From: Benincasa hispida
Taxonomy: Eukaryota; Streptophyta; Magnoliopsida; Cucurbitales; Cucurbitaceae
Assembly: GCF_009727055.1 (NCBI RefSeq)
Contig: NC_052357.1
Span: 20,098,908-20,162,907 of the forward strand
Length of the DNA: 64,000 bases
Direction of reading: 5' to 3'
The notes beneath the pieces were generated by a model that was given only the letters and a program-made list of their open reading frames with translations, searched no databases and was not told the origin of the DNA. Shown here one piece after another: positions 12,116-24,845 of the stretch (position 1 is the first letter of the stretch; every line of letters starts with the position of its first letter). A program made the position numbers and the translations under genes.

Positions 12116-13707
12116 TGAAGGGTCCCATTGAAGGGCCCTTGAGCGGAAGCAGGATCGTCCAAAATCCCATTTTTATAGAGAGAGAAAGTTTATAGAAAAA
12201 ATCAAACAGATTATGCATCTTAACAAATAAATACAACATGCTCAATAAAAAAAAAGGTTTTAGGGTTTCATGAAACCATACCTTTGACGACTTTCTTCAT
12301 ACAGGAAATCCCTCGATCTGAAAATCACGTACAGAAAGGAAGATGGCTAATTGGACACGACCTTTTGGAGTCTTCGGTATTCTCTGGTGAGAATCCAGGG
12401 GGAGTGGACTCTGATAAGTTTGGATTGAGGGAAGGAATGAGAGTTTTGGGATGAAGAGAATGCGGAGAATTCAGAGAATTTTTCTGTCAAAAAACACAAC
12501 CTTCTCAGTATTTCTGTCTTTCACAGGTTGAAGAAGATCAAATTCCTGAAACCATAAAACCACCCACTTAGGGGAAAGAGTTACAATTCAAATTAAATTA
12601 ATTTTAAAAAATAAAATTAATTTATTTAAATTATCATTTAATGTATATATAAATATGATAACTAACTTATCATATAATATATATATTAAACTATATGTTA
12701 TATTAAATATTGTTGTAAATAATTAATTAAACTCTTTAATTAAATTATTCACCATCCGTTAATTGTTGGGCATTTTACTAAAGATCAACAGCTGCACTCT
12801 TCGTACTGTAGATATATTTCTATATCCATTGGATATAACCAATCAACAGTATGATGATCCTTCACAAATTGCTCGTAAGTACAACTAGGCCAAAATTATT
12901 GTTTTGCCCCTGTAGTTACATTTAACTTGTTAAGTATAATTAATCCCTCTAATGAACAATCGATCATAGTGTAACTATGACTAAACCCCTCTCAGGCCAG
13001 GAGAGGGGGTGGCGCCACATTGTTCAAGCCTCGAAATCAGCCCTTAAGGGAGCAATTTATCTACTTACCCCGACCTCAAGGAAGGAGCAAATTCCTTCTT
13101 GTGTAGCTATGTTCCCAACTCCCCAATTCGACGAATCCCCAAAATGGTACGCTTATTGAGTTGGCAATCTGGCTAGTCTCTCTCATATAAATCAAAGGAC
13201 CATCCTCATAGGCAGGAATTCACAACTCACTTAGGATTCAGGTCATGTTACCTATGGTCATCCTTGTGAAATGTAAGTCTCTATTATGAACGACATTATA
13301 CAATGAGACTAAACATTTTGTGGTCCAATGTTATACAAACTTCTTTGTGTAGAATATCCCCACTCACATATCTACATATGAATGAACAGGATCAGATCAT
13401 TTGTAGCACTTTACAACAATTATAACACCTACAAAGCAAGTCATACTCGTAGTGTCACCAAGATAAAGTACCCAACCTTATCCATCTACTACAGACCATT
13501 TAGGTTATCACTTAAACATGATCTACTCGTATGTCTCTACATACATGTTTAAACTACAAGATAACCTTGAATGTTAGTTTATTGGTTTGTGGTTAATGCA
13601 ACTAATTTTGAAATAAAACATCATATATTTTATTAAATAGATAATAAGTTTGTACAATATAATTCAAACTATAGAACCCTACAAGATTTAGGACATCAAT
13701 CCCAACA
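12116..13707 (-). mobile_element. Copia 5' LTR, 1592 bp (family A)
   Basis: Bounded by TGAAGGG on the plus-left edge and CCCAACA on the right, so on the minus strand it opens TGTTGGGATTGATGTCC. It sits directly against the primer-binding site. Related copies occur at 30041 (+), 38439 (-), 41290 (+), 45328 (-), 48531 (-) and 56510 (-), making this the most repeated LTR family here. Its right edge interrupts the gypsy protease at ...ALFNVID. The matching target duplication on the other side was lost with the 3' half of the element. Confidence 0.8.
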
Positions 13708-14135
13708 TCTATGACATTAAACAATGCAACCTTCCAGTCGCCAATAAGAAGTTCTAAGTGTATCATGCCTATCGCTTTTGGATACCTTGATTGTACCTTT
13801 GAGTTACCAACTTTATTTTTAACAATTCTTCGATGAGGATGCCCAATTGTTTCATAGTCGTCTAGGGCATTATATTGACGGTTGATCCATTGTCGTTGAG
13901 AATTTGACAAACTCTCTGTTCTCGAATATATCTCGAGATATACAAAGGTCTATTGTGAAGCTTTGATTCTAGCAATAGATCTTCATTTGAGAAACCTATG
14001 GACGTACAACACGAGGCATACACATGCACTATAGAGGTCAGTGCAATAGATTTGTTGAATTCTAGCAATGTGTCGATGAGAGTTGTCTGGGCTACTTGAG
14101 GGAGCGATAATAGGTCATCCACACTGAACAATGGT
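13708..14135 (-). pseudogene. Ty3/gypsy aspartic protease region
   Basis: Minus-strand frames read DLLSLPQVAQTTLIDTLLEF, then PLYISRYIREQRVCQILN and DNGSTVNIMP, the D-x-GS-x-xN protease motif of Tat-type gypsy gag-pol. A second frame follows with AIGMIHLELLIGDWKVALFN, cut at 13707 by the copia LTR. At least one frameshift separates the two blocks. Protease would cleave the retroelement polyprotein. RT and RNase H, expected next, are missing and were probably removed in the same deletion that fused copia to integrase. Confidence 0.8.
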
Positions 14136-16183
14136 GAGTCTTTTAATTCTTCCCTCGTTTTTTTATAAACTTAGAGGAGTATCCTCTTCTCCTGTCATGT
14201 TGACAGCGTGACATGCAATAACCTCTGGCGTTTTCCTCGAATCGCGGCCATAAAAGTTCTCCGGAAGGAAATCTGCTAACGTCACCTGTCGCCTAGGTTG
14301 ATAGAAGTCCTCATCTTCCTTTTCAATGAGCTTGGGCTTCCTATCTTTCTTTTTTTTTCTTCCTTTTTTGAGTCTTATCCTTCTTCTGTAACTCCGATAG
14401 GAGCGCGACTCTTTTTGGGAAGGACTCAGATTTCTCTTCTTTCAACGCGTTACGAGGACCCATCCTTCATCATCGTCACTATCAACGTATTCTTCTCTAT
14501 TTTGTAAATCTGTCATTTGGATCTCTTGCTGAAATCATACAACCATAGGTTCGAGGGTTCCAAACTGGACTAAACTATCTTTTTCATCATAACATATAAT
14601 CGATGTTGGAGTGTTCCGAGTTACTGCCACTAGACGTGATTTTTTTGAGCAACCTTGTCTAGATCTAGCTCAATCTTCCTCTCACGAGCCAACCTTAGGA
14701 TCAACTCCTTTAGCACAAAACATTTTTCTATTGGGTGGCTAATCGCCTAGTGATACTTGTAGTAGTTAGGATCGTCTACCTTCCCTGCTTGTTCTGGTCA
14801 TTTGCATTCTAGAAGCTAGACAAGTTGCCTTTCTAACAGCTGCTCAAGCATATCTGCAACATCAGAGTCAGGAAATGGATAAAATTTTTCCTTCCTTTCC
14901 TTCAAAGTTAGGCAACGTCGCTCGCCTCTATCATCTTTCTTCTCAATTTTCTTCTCTTTTCCTTTCGAAGAAAATTTCAACGAGGTCGTATTAATGACCA
15001 TTGATTCCTTTACAGTGCCCTTCACAACTGTCGCCCTTTATCTCTTTCTTGTCTTTCTTCATTCAAGGATTAAGAAATCCTTCATTCCCCTATTCGTGAT
15101 GCTCAACTCCATATCGTGGGCGCGAGTTACCAATTCTTTGAACGTATGGGGCTTTATTCCCTACAAAATGTAGAGAAGTCCCTATTACATACCTTGGGTG
15201 CACATTTCTACAACAGATAGTTCAGTGAGTCGGTCTTTATAGTCCAAACTCAAAGCTATCCATCACTTGATATAGTTGATAACTGGCTCCCCTTTTCTTG
15301 CTTGGAATTTATCAAATCCATCATGTTGACAGTGCGTTTGGTATTGTAGAAGTGGTTCAGGAATTCTCATTCAAGCTACTCCCAATTGTCGATCACTTCA
15401 GGCTCTAAGTCAATGTACCAGTCACCTTTGAGGGTTCTGACAAATTGCTTGATTAGCAGTTCTATTCTAGTTCTTGCATTCTCGTATGTTTCCACAAAGT
15501 GGGAATGTGTTGCTTTAGGTTGCCCTTTCCATCGAATTGTTGGAACTTTGGGGGTTGGTATCCATCAGGCATTCTCAAGATGTTAATACTCTAGGTGTAT
15601 GGCTTGTAATACATAAAAGAAGTTTGAAACAGGGCTCCATACTAAGCCCTTATAGAGGTCATGATCATATCTTGCAGGTTGTTGGACTGACAGAGAGGCA
15701 ATTGAAGTTGATTGTTGCAATTGATTTTCCTACAACGCGGTCTTTGACGTGGTCTTCCCTTTGTCGTTTTCCTTGACAGTAGGAATTTGGCTTGATTCAG
15801 CAGCTTCTCGAGACTACATCTGTTCTCTTAAGGCAACGATCTCGTGATCTCGCTCCTCAATAGCTTTCATCAGAAAATTTATCTTCCTTTCCATTTCTGC
15901 CATGACCGCCTCAACTATTACGTCCACCATCATGACAGAAATCACATCTGGGTGTGATCCTCTTTTTTGACTTGGAGGCAGAAGTAGAGTTGTCAAACAA
16001 GGGATTTTCCTTGATGACAATCCCGCCTTTAGGAGACGCTGTCATCTATCTTAAGATGTTGTATGCGATGACGGGACCTTACTTTTTCTCTTGGATTACT
16101 TCCTTTGAACGACTACAGGTGATAGGTCCCGTGTAGGAGTCGCTTGTAGCAATTGCCTTGAATGCAACTTTCTTTGGTGTCAT
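14136..16183 (-). pseudogene. Ty3/gypsy gag remnant
   Basis: Begins at ATG 16183 with MTPKKVAFKAIATS and SYTGPITCSRSKEVIQE, then the coiled-coil signature VMAEMERKINFLMKAIEERD and HEIVALREQM (about 15815-15910). A block near 15500-15570 reads GYQPPKFQQFDGKGN on the minus strand, followed by decayed gag core sequence to about 15060, and a Lys/Glu-rich stretch FSSKGKEKKIEKKDDRGE near 14950. Multiple frameshifts and stops make it non-coding. Gag would form the particle shell; order and content fit Tat-type elements common in cucurbits. Confidence 0.75.
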
Positions 16184-16224
16184 TGATTTGTTTGGATGTT
16201 GAGAGAGAGATGAGAGGTAGAGAT

Positions 16225-16242
16225 GTCCCCCCGGGCGTGCCA
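16225..16242 (-). promoter_or_regulatory. Putative gypsy primer-binding site
   Basis: The minus strand reads TGGCACGCCCGGGGGGAC three bases after the LTR edge, the position and TGG start expected of a tRNA primer-binding site. I did not assign the tRNA. Confidence 0.6.
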
Positions 16243-16245
16243 ATT

Positions 16246-16990
16246 TGGTCACATGAGATTTCTGAAGAAACTTGTTTCGTGGAGTTGAACTTGAGTTGGT
16301 GTTGGTATTGATGTTGATTTGATGCGACGTGGTTCGATCTCTAGTACTTGATCCTCTGATTCTCTCTCAGTTAATTATGTACGCTTGACTTGAAGAAGTA
16401 GAGCATGTGATTTTCTTGAAGTTGAAGTCTTGGGAAAGTCCTTGTATCTTTAGGATACTTATGTCTTCAAGGAGTGTGGAATGTAGAATCCTCCCCTCCA
16501 AATTAAGGGAGCTCCTCTATTTAAAGAATTCTCTGGTGGGCTTCATGGGCTTGGACTTGGCTGATCCATGGGCCTAGCTCTTGGGCCCAATTAGTTGGAC
16601 TTACTCATGGTTGATCCATGGGTCTGGCCTTTAGGCCCAATTAGTTGGTTTGAGCATGATTTGATATTTGGGTCCAATTCAACCTATTTTTGGGCTTAGT
16701 TGGACTTTAACTCAAATAATAATATCAATTTGGGTCAAATTAATTTTATCAGGTTCAACGATCATGATGAAAACACGTGGTGTCATCGGAATTTGTCTTC
16801 AACTTCAATTTGGAACACATGTCAATTCCTAATTGGTACACATGTCAATTCCTAATTGGTCCCAAATTTAATGATTTGGAATTTCGTCATTTATTTAGTA
16901 AATGACGTGGCAATTTGCTACTGGTCCAAGCCACAGTCATAAATAGCCTCCTCAAGTTTTCATATTTCAAAACTAGCATATGTTTTGAAA
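16246..16990 (-). mobile_element. Gypsy 5' LTR (right edge approximate)
   Basis: Left edge TGGTCACATG adjoins the primer-binding site. The sequence has no coding content and ends near 16990, where composition changes to AT-rich host-like DNA. On the minus strand this is the upstream end of the element running to position 1. The 3' LTR is outside the window, so the right edge cannot be checked by comparison. Confidence 0.6.
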
Positions 16991-18122
16991 ATTCGTTACT
17001 ATAGTTTTTCTCGGTCCATCTTGTTTGAGATCAACCACCGAGATTTACATAAAATTTTAACTTTTTCTAACTTATTTTTGGCTCTGTTAGTGAAATCTTG
17101 AGCACTTAATACCGAGATTTTATCAATTTTCCTAAATATTATGTATTCTTTCTAAATTTTATATCAAATCTTATCTAATTTTTCAAATCTTTCTGCAGAA
17201 AACTAAATTTTTCTAAAAATGAGTCAGATTTGGGAGATATAAAGAATTTCGGTATATCTTGAGCAAAATTAACAGTGAAATTATATATATTTGGGATCTC
17301 TTGGTAAAATCTCGGGTAGATTAACATCGAGATTCTTTATTTTTTTTTCCCAAATCTTATTTTTTTTATTTACAAAATTTAAAAATCACAATATACTTAA
17401 GATCCATATGAAAAATCATAATTGGTAAATTCATTTGGAAATTTGGGAATTCATATGAAAACAAAAATTATGGGTAAAGGTTTGAAAAATTAGGTAAAAA
17501 TTTGATATAAGATTTGGTAAAAATAATCGAATATAGAGAAAACGGTCCAAAATTATGAAAATAAAATCTTGTTGTTAAACTGTCCAAAATTTCATGGAAA
17601 AGACTCAAAACCATTGATAAGCTAGAAAAAATTATTTTTTTTTTAATTAAATTCGTAAATTAGTTTAACGAATTCCTAAAAAGGGTACTAATTTTGAAAT
17701 ATGAAGTTAATAGTGTTATATAACTGGAAAGAGAACTGAGCGCTAAAATCCTTCCCCGACTTAAGCGATAGATATCTGCATAGCGTCACCAAAATCTCCA
17801 CCATTTTCGCGAACTCAGGTACTCCTACCCTTCTATCCGCCTCTCTTTTCTCTGTTCTTGTATAGTTCTTTCCATTTTCTATGTTGCGCATCTGGACTTT
17901 CTTGCCAATGTAATTTTCAGATTGGGTCGCAACCTGTTTGAAGAAATGCCTAACCGAATTACCCAATTAACTTGTTCATACTTTAAACTGACCTAGTTTC
18001 TCTGATGTTCTTGTAGAATGGGATTGTTTTCGACTTCATAAGCTGGTTAGTTTGAATAATCTGCAGAGCCTGCTTGTGTAGCTAGAAATTCCCTTATCCA
18101 ATTTCTATGTGCAGTATTTAAG
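16991..18122. other. AT-rich intergenic region, including the 5' flank of the YCED-like gene
   Basis: Long A/T runs and repeated CGAGATTT-like words around 17040-17340. No conserved coding frame was seen. The last few hundred bases before 18123 are less AT-rich and probably include the promoter and 5' UTR of the next gene. Confidence 0.5.
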
Positions 18123-20039
18123 ATGTCAGCCACATTCCCCACATCATCCGTCGTTTCATCTTCTCATTCCAACGAATTTATTAAGGTTTTCTACTTGAAA
18201 TCAAAAGGGAATGTTTCTTTTGATTCGCACTGCCGAGTTCCATGGAAATTTATGAGAAATATTCAGCCAAGCTTGGGTGACTCATGTATTATGCTGAAAT
18301 CTACTTCCATAAAGTGTGTGAAACCTACTTATCAATCCCTTTTTGAGGACAATTCCATAATTACTGATTGGGAGGATAAAGGAGACATCGAGGAGATGGG
18401 CTCACCTTGGGAAGGAGCAGTTATTTACAAGAGGAACTCATCAGTTTCTCATGTGGAGTATTGCACAACATTAGAGAGGCTTGGATTAGAGAAGCTTTCG
18501 ACTGATGTCTCGAAATCTAGAGCATCAGCAATGGGTCTTCGCGTAAGGAAGGTTGTGAAAGATTATCCTTTTGGAACTCCTGTTCAAATCTCTGTTGATG
18601 TTACAAGGAAAGAAAAGAAGTTGAGGCTTGATGGGATAGTTAAGACTGTGATCACTCTCAATTGTTATAGGTATTCTGATTACAAATTAGCTCCCTTATC
18701 ACATTTCTATTTTTTTTCTTTTCAATCAGCTAGAGCATACTATACACTGAAATGCTAATCAGTTTTGTTCTCTCAACAGGAATTTTAGTGAATAAGGAAG
18801 TTTCTTCTATTCTTGTTTTACATTTGTTTACTACTCGCTTGCTGAACCCTTCTTTCCATAGCTGATTGTTGGTTGGATGGTCAGGTCACTAAGCATTTTT
18901 TCTGTATATGCCAAAAACAAGATATATTATTATTCACATCTCTTTTCCTTGACAATTTGTGCTTTAAAAGAAAGACTACATTACAAAAAATATCCTTGAA
19001 ATTTGTCATTTGTTTAAGACAAACCCTTATTCTTTCAATAGTTGCATTGCTTGACCTTTCCTAAACATTTCAAACCATCCTAAGAAGAGAAATCTTTTAA
19101 AATTTCATACAGAAGTTTGAGACCTAGGTCACTTCCACCTGTTTTAGGTCCCAACTTTTGTCCAAAATGTTATAAGATTTCTACTCCAATAGCAGTTTTG
19201 AAAGAAAAGATCAAGGTTAATATTGCAACTTTTGAACGAGTAGAGGTACTTTTGAAACAAAGGACAAGGTTTAGGGGTGTTTTTCTATAATTTAACTACA
19301 AAAATGGCAACTATACGACCTACTCGAGCTACTCAATGACTGCATTAGATTGCCTTCTAATCGATTTCAACAGTTGACTTGTCACTTACAAGCAAGCCTA
19401 TCTCACATCAACTGGGTTGAAGTATTTGCTTTCTCAATTTTCCCCTCTTACACCTCCACATCAATCTACTTCTTTGCTTAGCATGTCCATGTAGTTTATC
19501 ATGGGAAAAACGAATAAAAAACCACATCCGGTGAACATGATGACTGTATGCTCATAAATTTGTTCTGTACCATTTATGCTAATATCAATGAGGTTCGTAA
19601 TATGCTAATCACTTTGTGTTGCAGGTGTTGTGAACTTGCTCCAGAATGCATTTTCTCAAATTTCTCCATCATACTAAGCGAAGAACCGATCGAAGAACCT
19701 GATGTCATAAATATGGGAATCATTAGCGGGCAGGATATGTTCAAGACATATGATGGGAATAGTGATGAAGATGATGAAGAGTTAGTTGATTTGGATGATC
19801 AACTCTATTTTCCTCTTATAGAGAAAGAAATAGATATATCAAAGAACATCAGAGACATCTTGCATCTGGAAATTACTATGAATGCGATATGTGATCCAGG
19901 ATGCAAAGGTATGTGTCTGAATTGTGGTATAAATTTGAATACTGGAAGCTGTAACTGCAGTAAGCAGGCTGTAAAGAAGAATGATTTTGGTCCTCTAGGA
20001 AATTTGAAAAAGCAAATGCAGAAAAATTCTAAGATTTGA
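18123..20039 (+). CDS. DUF177/YceD-family protein, YCED-like, probably chloroplastic
   Basis: Two exons, 18123-18670 and 19625-20039 (963 bp, 320 aa). The intron has donor ATAG|GTATTC and acceptor TTGCAG|GTG, and the split codon gives Arg in ...TLNCYR-CCELAPEC. The N-terminus (MSATFPTSSVVSSSHSNE) is Ser/Thr-rich and lacks acids early, as in plastid transit peptides. The C-terminal domain has an acidic stretch (DGNSDEDDEELVDLDD), then a cysteine cluster CDPGCKGMCLNCG...CNC (residues 272-294) and GPLGNLKKQMQ, typical of DUF177. Bacterial and plant YceD/YCED proteins are needed for normal 23S rRNA accumulation, so the plant protein is expected to act on plastid large-subunit rRNA. The frame is intact and the family assignment strong; plastid location is inferred. 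Confidence 0.88.
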
Positions 20040-22663
20040 ATGCAAGATCATGTGTTCTATTTGATCAAACCCTTTCTTTCTGAAAAGTCTCTTATCTTGG
20101 CTGAGCTCTTTTACCAACCATCTCTTTGTTATCTTATTCGTTTTGCATTTTTAACGTTGGTTAAGTTAGAGCACCTGCAAGATATGTCTATTATTACTCA
20201 ACCCCCCAAATCTCCACTTTCTATTGGAGTATCTTAATTTTGATTGAATGCATGAATCCTGCACAATGGGAATGAGAGCCAAATTGAGACTTAAAGTATG
20301 ACTGGAATTCTAGCATGGCTGCTTCTATTAACAACTTTTGTCCTTTAGAATAGGAAGGAATACTGTCATTACAGATTTACAGCTTGAGTTTTCATGGAGA
20401 TTCACATATGATCCTTATTGCAGTACTATTTTGTTTCAGTGATGAGTACTAAGCCTGTTTACTTACCTTTGAAAATGTAGTTAGCAAGAAGAAATTATTG
20501 GTTTTGGAGTTCGGAAATGAGAAGATGGTTCTGGGTATTGGGAGACGACCAATTGAGCCAACAAATACAAAAACATTCAATTAATTTAGATAAGATTACG
20601 TACTTTCATATCATAACAAAAAGCTTTGTGGTAATCAATTATGCTATTTGCCACTAAGGATTAGAATATTTGGACAACTACACATACAAAAATTTCTAAT
20701 GGATAATATGCCATATTAATAATGGGACATCAATAAATGAATAATTTAGTTAACACATAAAAATATAAAAATGGAAATACCAAGAAAAAAAAATGAAAAT
20801 AGAAATGATGATCGTGAATGAGAGAGAGAAAAAGACACACTATATAATTTATATTATATAATATATAACAAAAAAAACTTGAACATGAAAAAAAAAAAGG
20901 GGGTGTGGTTTGTGAAAACAGAGATTGGAAAAAAAAATTATAAAATAATTATGAAATGCCTTGAGTAATAACCGAAATCGTAATTTTACGAAAGTTAACC
21001 TAACCGTCCACCAACATGGCAAGTAGCGTACTTCGATAATGAATTCGAGATGCACAAAAATATGGGCAATAAATCAAAATATCGTCAATATTTTCGATAT
21101 ATCTCGATTTTTTGATGGTTTTATATAAAAACAATGTTAACCCTTAATTTCTCTATTTGTATGTCCATTTTGACAATATTTCAATGACAATTCAGCGATT
21201 TTCTCATCCTTACTGATAAATGTTTATAAGTGTATATAAATATTTATCACTGATATGACGTTTTGCTATATTTATAAATTTGGTTTATTTTACTATATTT
21301 GAAAATAATCTAAATAATATGAATTTACATGCATGATGACCTAAAAACTAATATTTAGATGAAATGTGATGAGTTTTTCCAATTGATTTTTTTTTTCTAA
21401 CCTTTTGTTGGTGTGACCAAATCTTATTATTTTTTTTACAATTTTTTTTTTCTCTTTTCTCTAGCTCCCACTCTCCTCCCTCTTGCTCCCTCACCCATCA
21501 CACTCCAAAATGAATATTGAAAAATGTTTGCTGTTTCCTCTTTGTTTTGGTCAATTGTTAATAATTTGGGATCTTGACCTAGATATGTTATTGGCATTTC
21601 CATTAACATTTCTATAAAATAGAGACTTTAGCATTTCAGTATTTTAAATCTTGGTGTAGAATGCTTATGAAACACTATTTTGTGAAAGTTTTGAATTTTC
21701 TTCTAAATATGTAATTTTGTTCTTCTTTATCACATCTTCAACCCATATTATATTAGGTTAAAATTCAAAATAATTAAAGGAAAATTATTTTAAATGACAA
21801 AACTGTTAAAAATATTTACAATCAATAGCAAAATATCACAGTATATCCGTGATAGACCGCAATAGACTACTATTTGTGTCTATCTGTGTTATGATAGACA
21901 TAGATAGTAGTTTATCATTGTCTATTGCGGTTTATCACAGATAGACGGTGATATTTTGCTATTATTCGTACATACGTTGGGTTCATTTTCCTATATTTGA
22001 GAACAACCCATAATTAAACATAATTTATTAATTAAATGCAACGACAAAGATATTAAAGTAATATTGTATTTTACATTTTATTAAGTGAAGAAATTAAAAT
22101 AGAGATTTTGAAAATACAAAAACCAGACATAATTGAAAGTACATGTTAAATATCATCCAAAATTATCCTTCTAACGCTTGCCTGTGGTAAATATCATCCA
22201 AAATATCATCCATAATTGAAAGTACATGTTAAATATCCCCCAAGCCCCATTCATCGTTGGTATCATTGTAGTGTCTCAAATTAACATGTGCTATAAATTA
22301 TAGAGTAACAAAAGAAGCTTTGTTAGTTTGGAATGAGGTCATCTTCAAGCCACAATAGTAATGTAATCTCAATCACATTTTTTAGCTGGGATGTTCGATT
22401 AGCTTGGTTCTCAAAAAATCGAACTTTCGGACAATGTTCAATTTTCTTGAAACAACACACAAAGTTCATGTCGGTCTCAGCTCAAAACCAATCCGAAGTC
22501 AAACTGATTAGGCTCTCTAGGATGGGGAAAATTTTCTTTCATTAGGAATTTCAAGTTCTTACATTCTTTGCCTTTTGGAACCAAAGAGGCTAAGCTAAGA
22601 ACATCAATTACATATACAGAACAAAAGAACAAAAATGTTTCTCTGAAGCATTGTCATCAAGAT
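20040..22663. other. Intergenic region, AT-rich, with a palindromic MITE-like element
   Basis: Holds the 3' UTR of the YCED-like gene, AT-rich DNA, the GATAGAC palindrome listed separately, and a short direct repeat (core GAAAGTACATGTTAAATATC, near 22135 and 22218). Nothing convincing is coding. Confidence 0.5.
21826..21961. mobile_element. Palindromic GATAGAC element (MITE-like)
   Basis: Outer ends TAGCAAAATATCA and TGATATTTTGCTA are inverted copies. Inside, GTGATAGACCGCAATAGAC is answered by GTCTATTGCGGTTTATCAC, so the unit of about 136 bp folds into a long imperfect hairpin. Related GATAGAC tracts occur near 33050, 52706 and 53735. No target duplication was established. Confidence 0.6.
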
Positions 22664-24565
22664 TCAGCTGACCTGTTGAGAAAGGAGGACAAGCAGCCCT
22701 TGGGGACCGAGCAATATCTCGTTGAGGAAACTAACCAATCCAAACCACACGACAGGTGTTACGTCAACTCCGCCGAGAGGAGGTATCACCTTCCTTGTTG
22801 CAATTAGAAGTGGTTCAGTGGGGGCATAAGCTATAACATATGGAAACTTCCCCACAGGCAACTTAGGATACCAAGACATTACTATTCTCGCAATAAACAA
22901 AAATGAAAACGCCGAGAGAAACGGCCCCAGAAAGCCGATGGCAAGCTTTGCCATTCCTGGGTCGAGGTCGGCCAAGGCCACATTGTTCATGAAATCAGAG
23001 GCAGACATTGATGCATCTTGCAAGGCAAAGGGGATAGTCCTTGCAGCTTCATATGCAGCAGCTGGCTTTAATGGAGCAGTGGCATAGGCCAGTGACAGAT
23101 GAAGCTTGGAAGTGGTGAAAGAATCCAACATAGATGAGCTACATTTGGTTGCTTGGAATCTGCAGTTTGGATTTCTTTGAGGATGGTACTTGAAACCTCT
23201 CTGTCCAAAGAAACAAAGTAATAAATCTAAACATTTGAGCATTCAATGCAATCGACAACATGGATTGGACAGAGACCAAATACTAAATCAAAAGCTTGTA
23301 ATAATGTGTTTTGAACGACTTTTTAAGTGCTTAAAAAAGAGATTTTAAGCACTTGCAAAGTAATTTCAAATACACGTGATTCTGAAAACTTTTTACTTAA
23401 ACAATGATACAACACTAACTAGAACTAATGAGTTCTGATTTAACACGAGGAGAATAGGCCAACGATACGGTGAAAAAGTTCGACAGAATGAGTGGAATAC
23501 AGCTTAAAATAAAGGCCAACAACATGGGGAGAAGGGTCGCTTTTTATGACTTGATGGGGTGTGTGCGATCTTATGAGCTTTGGTGGGGTGAGTGGACTTC
23601 TAGGATTTTTAGAGAAGAGGAAATTGACCCTAGTAAGGTTTGGTATCTTGTTTGCTTTCATGTTTTTTTGTGGGCTTCAATTTTGAAAATCTTTTGTAAC
23701 TAATCTATAGGCGTTATTTTGCATATCTGGAGTCTCTTTCTACAAAGGGAGTCCTTTTTGTGACTTGTTTCCAATAAAAAACATTCTATGTTTAAAAAAG
23801 TAGTTTTAAGTGCAAAAAAAAGTGTTTTTTTATAAAAATTTTAAGGACTTGGAAAGGCAAAACAAGACCTAAATCTTTTTCATCCATCCACCATTGTTTT
23901 ATTTAGCTAGCTCATTCGTTATGCTGGAATCGTATAGTAATGGTCTTAATCACAAGAAGTAAGAACATAATTTGAATTTGCTAAACTATAAAATATACCC
24001 TTGAATTTTGCCGTTTGTTCTAAATATACCTTTCTTTCAAATGTTGCAATATTAACCTTAACCTTTAATAAATATTTCAAACTATCGTTGGAGCAGAAAT
24101 TCAAAAGAAGTTTGGATGCAAATTAGGACCTATAACATGTGTGACAATGAACTGAAACGGTGTGATTCAAGTCCAGTATACTCCTACAACGTTCCAGGTC
24201 TCAATCATCGTTCAACATTGTAAGAAAAATTTTAAGAGATGCTTGTCCAACTGAACAAATCAGAACCCTCCATTCAAAAACCACAAACAGAGAGTAGTAA
24301 AGGAAAAAGAAATGAACAGAAACAACAAAATCGAGAGCAGAGGAGACAGTGTAGGAGGTGAATACATACAGAGAAGCTTGAATTTCCATAGTTGGGAATC
24401 AAAGGGGACGATCCTATACTTAAATCACAAGGATTAAGTAAAAACTAAAAAAAAACCCCATTTCAACGGGAAATGGAATCGTAATAAAACAAGGAGAAAG
24501 AAAGAAGAACCTATTACTCGAATGCAGCTGAGAGAGGAGCAGGCGGCGGCGGTGTCGGCGGCCAT
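22664..24565 (-). CDS. YGGT/YlmG-family chloroplast membrane protein (YLMG1-like)
   Basis: Three exons on the minus strand: 24565-24511, 24413-24370 and 23200-22664 (636 bp, 211 aa). Exon 1 starts MAADTAAACSSLSCIR; exon 2 adds SSPLIPNYGNSSFS; exon 3 begins RGFKYHPQRN. Phases are 1 and 0 and the frame stays open. The N-terminal 100 residues look like a plastid transit region. The YGGT domain has one membrane span about 118-140 (GFLGPFLSAFSFLFIARIV), the conserved MSWYPKLP...PYVIAYAPTEPLL, RKVIPPLGGVD, and a second span about 181-206. Plant YLMG1 proteins act in thylakoid or plastid membranes and influence nucleoid distribution. An earlier GT at CGA|GTAATA would give a stop in exon 2, so ATAG|GTTCTT was chosen. 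The exon 1 and 2 boundaries are less certain than exon 3. Confidence 0.85.
23470..23790 (+). mobile_element. LINE 3'-end fragment within the YLMG-like intron
   Basis: A plus-strand frame reads WWGEWTSRIFREEEIDPSKV then WYLVCFHVFLWASILKIFCN, the kind of C-terminal tail seen on plant L1-type LINEs, followed by a GTGACTTGTTTCCAATAAAA-like end. It lies antisense in intron 2 of the YLMG-like gene. Only the tail remains. Recognition is from family style, without a search. Confidence 0.5.
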
Positions 24566-24802
24566 GGCTTTCGCAGAGGAGCTCCGGTGGAGGAAGAAGG
24601 AGAAGGTTATCCCTTTATCATCAATGGGCCAAATTGGGTTTGGGAAGGAGATTTGAAAATGAAAATGAAACTCGGACACCCATTAAAATGGAGGATTCAT
24701 GATTCGATTGTCACGGTTGTCGTTGGCCGGTTCAACCCGGTTTAATTGATGCCGGCCTAATCTCTCTCTTTTTTTTTCTTTTTTTAATTATTTTTATTAT
24801 TT

Positions 24803-24845
<43 letters not shown>

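Noticed and set aside
22333..22545. Short plus-strand frame downstream of the YLMG-like gene
   Set aside because: No recognisable domain, and it overlaps the likely 3' flank of that gene.
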